Shown piece by piece: positions 58,397 to 64,000 of a DNA stretch of 64,000 bases. This DNA is from Streptomyces sp. NBC_01669. GTDB lineage: Bacteria > Actinomycetota > Actinomycetes > Streptomycetales > Streptomycetaceae. The stretch lies in contig NZ_JAPEQG010000003.1 of NCBI RefSeq assembly GCF_026339735.1, positions 1-64,000 on the forward strand. The letters are read 5' to 3'. A program made the position numbers and the translations under genes. How positions within the stretch are numbered: the stretch's first letter is position 1; each line of letters starts with the position of its first letter. Below the pieces are notes generated by a model. It was not told the origin of the DNA and ran no database searches. It was given only the letters and a program-made list of their open reading frames with translations.

Positions 58397-59758
58397 ATGA
58401 ATCAATCTGCTGCGGAGCCTGGAGACCACGGTGTGAACGCTGGCCGCGTTGCACGGACGGAAGCGCCGGTACAGACCGGGATGTCTTCGCCGGAGCCCGC
58501 GCGATCCAAACCGGTCCGGCGTGGCCGACCGGAGCCGGTGCGTCGGACGCTTGCCATGATCCACCGCTGGGTGGCGCTGGTGGTCGGTTCGTTGCTGCTG
58601 GTTCAAATGACGTGCGGCGTTCCGCTCCTGTGGGGTGCCGAGCTGTTCCGGACGCGCAACGCGGACCTCTATCGCCCCACCTACACCGATGTCTCGTTGA
58701 CGGCAGGCCAAGCGGTCTCGGTGGTCCACAAAGCCTACCCAGGTTTCGCGCCGGGCAGCGTGACGAAGGACGAGGGGATGTGGCTGGTTGCCGATGCACA
58801 CCTGAACCTCATCTACGGAGTCGATCCGGGTTCGGGCCGCATCACGGGGTCTGGCCACTTCTATGGCGGCTTCCAGGGGCTGATGGAGAACATTCACGCC
58901 TTCGGCCTGTCCAGCCCAAACTATCCAGGATACGTGCCGTTCATGGCCCACACGATCCCATCGTTTGGGGTCGCTCAGCTGGAGGGGGTCACGTTTGGGT
59001 CGGCGCTGATCGGGATTCTCGGGGTGGTGCTGATGCTGTTGGCACTGTCCGGGATTGTGCTGTGGTGGCCGGGGATCAAGCGGCTTGCCAGCGGCTTCCG
59101 GGTCCGCGCCGGTAAGAGCGGCTACGTACGTGACCGGGATCTGCACAAGGTCGTGGGGATCGTAGCGATTCCCTTCCTGCTGATGTGGGGCCTGACCGGG
59201 GCGGCCGCCCAGTTCCCGTTCATCCAGCAGGCCTTCCTGGTCGTCACCGGTGGCCATACCGACCACGCCGACGTGAAGAGCTTGAACTGGGCATTCTCCA
59301 GCGATAGAACAAACTCACCGACGGGCGCAGACATCGGCATCGACGCGGCTTCGAAGGCAGCTCTAGCCACCGTTGCCGGGACGATCCACAACACCACCCT
59401 GCCCGACCCCGTCGACCCCACCTCGGCCTACCTTTTTGAGATCTCCCAGCCTTCCGGAGACCCGTACAGCCAGACCATGCTGGCCGGGAATGGCTGGGTC
59501 TACGTGGACAGGTACGACGCCAAGCACGTAAAGGTGGTCTGGGGCGGTCACGGCTCGACGACTGCGAACACGTTCTACGAGCAGGTGATCTATCCCAGCC
59601 ACTTTGGGTGGTACGTCAACGGGGGGTGGCGTCTCATCTGGGCCGCGTTCGGGCTGAGTCCGCTCCTGCTGGCGGTGACCGGCGCCTCGACCTGGCTGGT
59701 GCGTACCCGCAAACGTCGCGCCCGGCAGGCACGTCGGCAAGCGGTGCCGGCCACATGA
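58397..59758 (+). CDS. PepSY-associated transmembrane protein
   Basis: The 453-residue protein has a long basic N-terminal stretch, then span 1 (WVALVVGSLLLVQMTCGVPL) and an extracytoplasmic PepSY-type domain (TAGQAVSVVHKAYPGFAPGS, LIYGVDPGSGRITG). Spans 2-4 are FGSALIGILGVVLMLLALSG (followed by IVLWWPGIKRL), HKVVGIVAIPFLLMWGLTGA and LIWAAFGLSPLLLAVTGAST. Conserved His residues in MIHRWVA, NIHAFG, RDLHKVVG and SHFGWYVN are in positions that could bind heme, as in PiuB-like iron-reductase proteins. ATG 58397 gives the best N-terminus. The next gene starts inside its stop (ATGA). Confidence 0.88.
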   Translation: MNQSAAEPGDHGVNAGRVARTEAPVQTGMSSPEPARSKPVRRGRPEPVRRTLAMIHRWVALVVGSLLLVQMTCGVPLLWGAELFRTRNADLYRPTYTDVSLTAGQAVSVVHKAYPGFAPGSVTKDEGMWLVADAHLNLIYGVDPGSGRITGSGHFYGGFQGLMENIHAFGLSSPNYPGYVPFMAHTIPSFGVAQLEGVTFGSALIGILGVVLMLLALSGIVLWWPGIKRLASGFRVRAGKSGYVRDRDLHKVVGIVAIPFLLMWGLTGAAAQFPFIQQAFLVVTGGHTDHADVKSLNWAFSSDRTNSPTGADIGIDAASKAALATVAGTIHNTTLPDPVDPTSAYLFEISQPSGDPYSQTMLAGNGWVYVDRYDAKHVKVVWGGHGSTTANTFYEQVIYPSHFGWYVNGGWRLIWAAFGLSPLLLAVTGASTWLVRTRKRRARQARRQAVPAT

Positions 59759-60108
59759 GTCAGTCCCTCGCGCTCACCACAGTCCTGTACGCATGCGGAC
59801 TCGCCGGATGGATCGTGATCCAGTCCCTTCGTGAGACACCCCAACCTCGGATAGTGGCGGCGGCCCTGGGCGTGCTCGAGGTGGCCCTGGTACTGCTGGC
59901 CGCGCTCGACGTGGCGACCGTCGCCACTGGCCACCGACCGCGCGACCTGTCCGTGCACCTTGCCTACGTCGGCGCCGCGGTGCTGGTGGTGCCGCTCACA
60001 GTGTTGATCGGCGGGGCCGGGCGAAAGAGTGTGGGGATAACCGGTGCGGTCGGGTGCGCGGCGGCCGCGGTCGTCGTGCTGAGGATGCAGATGACTGGGG
60101 CGGCATAG
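59755..60108 (+). CDS. Four-span membrane protein, partner of the PepSY protein
   Basis: The 117-residue product has four spans: LALTTVLYACGLAGWIVIQS, IVAAALGVLEVALVLLAALD, LAYVGAAVLVVPLTVLIGGA and SVGITGAVGCAAAAVVVL. Its ATG overlaps the PepSY gene stop as ATGA, and its TAG is followed at once by the ATG of the next gene, so the three form a tightly coupled unit. No family name is recognised. A subunit role in a membrane redox or transport complex is inference from coupling only. Confidence 0.8.
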   Translation: MSQSLALTTVLYACGLAGWIVIQSLRETPQPRIVAAALGVLEVALVLLAALDVATVATGHRPRDLSVHLAYVGAAVLVVPLTVLIGGAGRKSVGITGAVGCAAAAVVVLRMQMTGAA

Positions 60109-60570
60109 ATGGCTGCTACGTGGACGGGCCGGCTGGATGTGGCGCGAGTACTGCCGGCCACCTATGCGGTGTTTGCTCTCGCTGCCGGGGGCCGTAGCAC
60201 GGTCCAGCTGGCGACGCACGCCTCGCGAGCCCCGCTGGCCTACACGCTGTCGGCCCTGGCCGCGCTCGTCTACCTTGCCGGCCTCATCGCGTTGTTGCGG
60301 GCCGGGTCCGGGCCGCGCGCGCACCGGGTTGCGGCTGTGGTGTGCATGGTGGAGCTGGTGGGCGTCGTGGGTGTGGGGGCCGCGAGCCTGCTGGACCCGC
60401 GTGCGTTTCCTGACGACACGATATGGTCTCGGTTCGGCAGCGGGTACGGCTTTGTGCCCGCCGTCCTTCCGGTACTGGCGCTGCTCTGGCTTCGGACCGA
60501 CCACCACGCGGACTCAGTAAAGGTTGCGCCGGGTGCTCGGGTGAGTGCAAGGGATACGCCCCGGATCTAG
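60109..60570 (+). CDS. Four-span membrane protein, last gene of the PepSY operon
   Basis: The 153-residue product has spans at VLPATYAVFALAAGGRSTVQ, LAYTLSALAALVYLAGLIAL, AAVVCMVELVGVVGVGAASL and FVPAVLPVLALLWLRTDHH, and a soluble tail. The start codon directly follows the stop of the preceding gene. The segment DPRAFPDDTIWSRFGSGYGF lies in the loop before span 4. Proteins of this layout accompany other small membrane proteins in Streptomyces; function is unknown. Confidence 0.78.
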   Translation: MAATWTGRLDVARVLPATYAVFALAAGGRSTVQLATHASRAPLAYTLSALAALVYLAGLIALLRAGSGPRAHRVAAVVCMVELVGVVGVGAASLLDPRAFPDDTIWSRFGSGYGFVPAVLPVLALLWLRTDHHADSVKVAPGARVSARDTPRI

Positions 60571-60636
60571 AGATCTTTAAGGGTATGGGTTGCGTCCGGT
60601 CGCAGCGGTTGCCGTCGGCGGCGCTACGCCGGAGGG

Positions 60637-61284
60637 ATGAGGTATCTCGATAGCGGTGGGTTGACGGCCGAGGAACGGGATCGGTGCGAGCAAGTGCGGC
60701 TCGCGGCCGCTGACTTGATCAAAGACGGGGTCAGTGGCCGAGAGGTGGCCTGGAGGTTCCGTGTGACTCGGGTGCTGGCGAACCGCTAGCCGCCGGGCTG
60801 GCATCGGGCGGTCGGCAAGCCCTGATCTCCAAGGGCCCTGGTGGCGCCCGCTGCAAGCTCGATGCCAGCCAGCTGCGCGCACTGGAGGCGGTGTTGGAGG
60901 ACGGTCCGGCCGCGTGCGGCCGGACCGACCAGTGCTGGACTCTCGCCCGGATCGGGTCACACTCCGGTGGTGCGGGTCACTGCAGCGGGCACCAAGCGGG
61001 TTTAGATGGCCCCCCTGATCTTCACCAAGGCCTGCCGCAGGCCACGGCTGATCTACCGGATCCGCCTCGACGATGGCCCCGCGAAGGGCTGGCGCAAGGG
61101 CTTCACCGAATCCGATATGCCCGCCTGCTGGATGCCGCCCACAAGCAGCTTGGCGGCCCCGTTGTCCTGGTGTGGGGCAACTTGAACACACGTCAGCCGT
61201 GCCATGCACGAGCTGATCGCCGTCCGGCTTTGGCTGACCGTCTATCAGCTGCCGCCATATGCACCCGAGCTCAATCCGGTCTAA
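60637..61284 (+). pseudogene. IS630-family transposase, heavily decayed
   Basis: The start MRYLDSGGLTAEERDRCEQV and SGREVAWRFRVTRVLANR is followed by a TAG. Other frames give DASQLRALEAVLEDGPAACG, CWTLARIGSHSGG, YRIRLDDGPAKGWRKGFTES, AMHELIAVRLWLTVYQLPPY and APELNPV. These are the right order for an IS630 transposase with a DPPYAPELNPVE-type end, but there are several frameshifts and a missing middle. Confidence 0.75.
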
Positions 61285-61497
61285 GGGTTGTCCCGCAACT
61301 GATCTTGGCCTGAAGGTGGTTGGTCAGGACTGGATCCTGGGGACCACTGGGGCGCTCCGCCGCCACGGTCGCGTCGTTCTCGTGGACTGTCCGGTTTGAT
61401 TACTTAGTGTCCAAGGCGGCCCAGGATGCGACGGGTGACGGGCGGATCCTGGGGAAATGAGCGGCAGGGTCCCCCTGGTACGCGGTACGGTGCGCCG

Positions 61498-61932
61498 ATG
61501 TCAGCGATCAAGAAGTTCCAAGTCACCTTTGACTGCGCAGAACCTGAGCGCCTCGCTCGCTTCTGGTGCGAGGTGTTGGGGTACGTCATACCCCCGCCAC
61601 CGGAGGGGTTCACCACCTGGGACGATTTCAACCGCACCCTGCCTCCTGTGGAGCAGGGATCATGGTTCGCCTGCAGTGATCCCTCAGGCGTGGGCCCGCG
61701 CCTGTACTTCCAGCGTGTCCCCGAAGGCAAGATCGTTAAGAATCGGGTGCATCTCGACGTCCGGGCCGGCACCGGGCTCGTGGGGGACGAGCGCCTCGCC
61801 ACGCTCGAAGCTGAGTGCGCACGGCTGGTCGCGCTCGGTGCGACCCACGTGCGAACGCTGTACGCCGATGAGGAAAACGAGTCGTGCATCCCGATGCTGG
61901 ACATCGAGGGCAACGAGTTCTGTATCGACTGA
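61498..61932 (+). CDS. VOC-family (glyoxalase-like) protein
   Basis: The 144-residue protein starts MSAIKKFQVTFDCAEPERLA and RFWCEVLGYVIPPPPEGFTT, then SDPSGVGPRLYFQRVPEGKI, NRVHLDVRA and CIPMLDIEGNEFCID. This is the VOC (glyoxalase-like domain 6) pattern common in Streptomyces. The metal ligands of true glyoxalases are only partly present (H in VHLDV, E in GNEFCID), so it may be a binding or resistance protein rather than glyoxalase I. ATG 61498 is well placed; upstream is decayed IS sequence. Confidence 0.85.
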   Translation: MSAIKKFQVTFDCAEPERLARFWCEVLGYVIPPPPEGFTTWDDFNRTLPPVEQGSWFACSDPSGVGPRLYFQRVPEGKIVKNRVHLDVRAGTGLVGDERLATLEAECARLVALGATHVRTLYADEENESCIPMLDIEGNEFCID

Positions 61933-62441
61933 GCATTCTCCGAGCCGGGGAGGTGGGGAGCCGCCTCCCTTGGGCCTCTCGGGTCTCGTATGGGGCGGGA
62001 GTTACCCCGCGAGGGCGAGGTTGTGCAGCCGGGCGATGCCGAGAATGGCGGTGTGAACGCCGTCGCCTTTCAGACGGCAGTCACGAAGGATCTTCCATGC
62101 CTTCATCCGCGCGAAGACGTGCTCGACGCGGGCCTGGACCTTGCGGTGGGAGGTGTTGTGCTCTTCTTTCCAAGCTGGCAGTTCGGTCTGGCCGCGTTCA
62201 CGGCGGTGCGGGATGAGCAGGCCGGTGCCCCGATAGCCGCCGTCCGCGATGACCGTGGCCCGGCCGACGGCAGCCTTCGCACCAGAAAGTTCCCACGCCT
62301 TGCAATCGTTGCGGTTGCCCGTGACCGGTCGGCCGACGGCGACGACGAGTCGGGAGTCGGCGTCGATGACGACCTGGTGGTTGGTCGAGTACCGGTAGTT
62401 CTTCGACTGCTCGGCAACCGTATGATCCCGCGTGGGCACTA

Positions 62442-63884
62442 GTAGGGCCTGGTCAGGTCGGCTGTGGTGGTGCGTGTCCTCTTGGCCCGGTGTGGCGTTG
62501 GGAGTGTGTGACTCCGGACGAGATTGCTGTGGTGCGTGGTGAGTTGGAGGCGTTCGCGGCGGAAGTGTTCGAGCCGTTCGCGCGCAATGACCAGCGCCGC
62601 TGGGGGCAGGTCTACCTGCGAGGGCTGCTTACCGACGGGCAGCGTAAGTCGGTCGAGCCGATGGCCGCGCGGCTCGGTGAAGACGGGAACCGGCAGGCAC
62701 TGGCCCATTTCATCACCACCAGCCCGTGGGATCCGGCTCACATCCGGGCGAAACTGGCCTGGCGGATGGAGGAGGTGATCGGGCCGGAGGCTCTGGTCTT
62801 CGACGACACCGGGTTCCTGAAGGACGGGACCGCCTCGGCGTGTGTGTCGCGGCAGTACACCGGCACCGCTGGCAAGGTCACCAATTGCCAGGTCGGCGTC
62901 TCGCTCCACCTCGCCTCCGACCACGCTTCCGCGGCCATCAACTGGCGACTGTTCCTGCCCCAGACATGGGATCCCGCCTCTGCGAAGGCCGATGCGGGCA
63001 AGGTCGCCCGACGTGCCGCCTGCCAGATCCCGGACGACGTCGGGCATGTGGAGAAGTGGCAGCTGGCCCTGGACATGCTCGATGAGACCCGCTCGTGGGG
63101 CATCGAGGTGCCGCTGGCCATCGCGGACGCCGGATACGGCGACGCCGCCGCGTTCCGGCACGGGGTGCAGGCCCGCGGCCTGAACTACGTGGTGGGAATC
63201 TCCAGCACGCTGTCGGCCCAGCCCGGCGACGCGGTGCCGGTGACCGAGCCGTACTCCGGGACCGGACGCCCACCGGTGGCCAAGTATCCCGACAAGCCGC
63301 GGTCGGTCAAGGAGCTGGTCATCGCGGCGGGGCGGAAGGCCGCACGAGGGGTGCAGTGGCGGGAAGGCTCCCGGCCCGGCACCGGCCGCACCGGCCGCAA
63401 GCGGATGTACTCCCGCTTCGTGGCCTTGCGGGTCCGGCCTGCCGGACGCGAGGTCCGGCAGGCCACCGACGGCCCGGAGCTGCCCGCGTGCTGGCTGCTG
63501 GCCGAATGGCCTGCCGGCGAGCCCGAGCCAGTGCAGTTCTGGCTGTCCGACCTGCCCTCCGGCATGCCTGTGACCACGCTGGTCCGGCTCGCCAAGCTCC
63601 GCTGGCGCATCGAGCACGACTACCGGGAGATGAAGCAGGCCCTGGGCCTGGCCCACTTCGAGGGCCGAACCTGGGGCGGCTGGCACCACCACGTCACCCT
63701 TGTCTCTGTCGCGCATGCCTTCTGCACCCTGCAACGACTGGCCCAAGCCCCAAAAGACGCGGCGTCGGCCTGAGCCTCTACCAGGTCATCCGCGAGCTAC
63801 AGACCCTACTCGCGGTCTGGACCGGCGCCTGCCCGACCTGCCACCGCGACATACCCATCCCAATACGAACCTGACCAGGCCCTA
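62442..63884 (+). mobile_element. IS701-family element inserted at CTAG
   Basis: 1443 bp with terminal repeats TAGGGCCTGGTCAGGT at both ends. The target duplication is CTAG (62438-62441 and 63885-63888), the known IS701 preference. It carries one intact transposase gene and is a different lineage from the IS701 at 19.8-23.1 kb (different ends and sequence). Confidence 0.93.
62490..63773 (+). CDS. IS701-family transposase
   Basis: The transposase of up to 427 residues has the IS701 core: EALVFDDTGFLKDGTASACV, SRQYTGTAGKVTNCQVGVSL, EVPLAIADAGYGDAAAFRHG, GLNYVVGISSTLSA and KLRWRIEHDYREMKQALGLA followed by HFEGR. The catalytic acids are the D in FDDTGF, the D in IADAGYG and the E in EHDYREMK. 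The start is GTG at 62490 or a second GTG at 62508 (VTPDEIAVVRGELEAF); the ribosome binding site is weak for both. The frame is intact. Confidence 0.92.
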   Translation: MWRWECVTPDEIAVVRGELEAFAAEVFEPFARNDQRRWGQVYLRGLLTDGQRKSVEPMAARLGEDGNRQALAHFITTSPWDPAHIRAKLAWRMEEVIGPEALVFDDTGFLKDGTASACVSRQYTGTAGKVTNCQVGVSLHLASDHASAAINWRLFLPQTWDPASAKADAGKVARRAACQIPDDVGHVEKWQLALDMLDETRSWGIEVPLAIADAGYGDAAAFRHGVQARGLNYVVGISSTLSAQPGDAVPVTEPYSGTGRPPVAKYPDKPRSVKELVIAAGRKAARGVQWREGSRPGTGRTGRKRMYSRFVALRVRPAGREVRQATDGPELPACWLLAEWPAGEPEPVQFWLSDLPSGMPVTTLVRLAKLRWRIEHDYREMKQALGLAHFEGRTWGGWHHHVTLVSVAHAFCTLQRLAQAPKDAASA

Positions 63885-64000
63885 CTAGGGTGCCGTCGAC
63901 GATCAGCACGGCGTCCTTACGGAACCGCTGACGGGGCTGAAGCGCAAGCGACGGTCCGAGGTGGCCGATGATGCGGTTACTGAGTTTCGCCGCGTGATGT

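Larger units (their letters stand above)
62002..64000 (-). pseudogene. IS5-family transposase split by an IS701 element, running off the window
   Basis: The right part (63885-64000) reads KLSNRIIGHLGPSLALQPRQ and DAVLIVDGTLV. The left part (62002-62437) continues PTRDHTVAEQSKNYRYSTNH, ATVIADGGYRGTGLLIPHRR, RKVQARVEHVFARMKAWKIL and ends ARLHNLALAG. Removal of the inserted element and one CTAG restores DGTLVPTRDH in frame. The first part of the gene lies beyond position 64000. Confidence 0.9.

Noticed and set aside
1..64000. tRNA, rRNA, tmRNA genes or riboswitches
   Set aside because: No cloverleaf-like segment, rRNA-like sequence or recognisable aptamer was seen on either strand by eye.

Overview
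This is a high-GC actinobacterial window, almost certainly from a Streptomyces or close relative. The signs are third-position G/C codon use, GTG starts, Tat-type leaders, an ECF41 sigma factor, an NB-ARC/TPR regulator and remnants of large proteins with helicase-associated repeats. Intact genes sit between dense, often nested and decayed insertion sequences (IS630, IS982, IS701, ISAzo13, IS256, IS6, IS3, ISL3, IS30, IS21, IS1380, IS5). This mix is typical of a chromosome arm or a large linear plasmid. No rRNA, tRNA or CRISPR array was seen.

Layout. 0-5.2 kb: small membrane and hypothetical genes, a DUF805 protein, and two tandem exported M14 carboxypeptidase-like genes. 5.5-9.8 kb: a graveyard holding an IS5 scrap, an sdaA fragment, an Rhs fragment, and a SUKH immunity gene cut by an IS630 element with clean TA duplications, then a lipoprotein and a dead IS982. 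9.9-19.8 kb: the most coherent block. Two paralogous AraC_N-type regulators are interleaved with an SDR/lipolytic hydrolase/monooxygenase operon, a methyltransferase, and a four-gene molybdenum aldehyde oxidoreductase operon (PaoABCD-like). A 62-bp box with constant internal spacing occurs three times, each time facing one of these transcription units, so the block reads as one regulon, plausibly aldehyde-responsive. 19.8-23.1 kb: an IS701 element with 126-bp perfect terminal repeats, itself interrupted by an ISAzo13-like element. 23.2-27.3 kb: an XRE-NB-ARC-TPR regulator and two paralogous alpha/beta hydrolases, one cytoplasmic and one exported, ending in a strong terminator.

27.4-33.4 kb: more remnants (DUF6233, IS701, an integrase-type transposase, HNH, IS256), an intact HEPN-like protein, and the tail of a helicase-associated protein. 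33.4-40.2 kb: a complete 2108-residue exported Rhs protein whose last 134 residues form an unrecognised, strongly basic, Trp/Tyr-rich tip. A small three-helix membrane protein follows and could be its immunity protein. 40.3-47.3 kb: a dead IS6, a truncated NicO-type Ni/Co exporter, IS3 and helicase scraps, a P-loop kinase-like protein, and a TetR regulator divergent from a frameshifted DUF1772 gene across paired CTAGC-N3-GCTAG operators. 47.6-50.6 kb: YceI, SnoaL-like and allene-oxide-cyclase-like genes opposite an ECF41 sigma factor gene that is preceded by a 33-bp perfect hairpin. 51-57.9 kb: an IS3 element carrying both an ISL3 and an IS30, all three boundaries readable, then an IS21 that cuts an IS1380. 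58.4-60.6 kb: a tightly coupled PepSY membrane-protein operon. 60.6-64 kb: a decayed IS630, a VOC protein, and an IS5 split by a second IS701 inserted at CTAG.

Most functional calls rest on recognised family motifs read by eye. No database search was possible.
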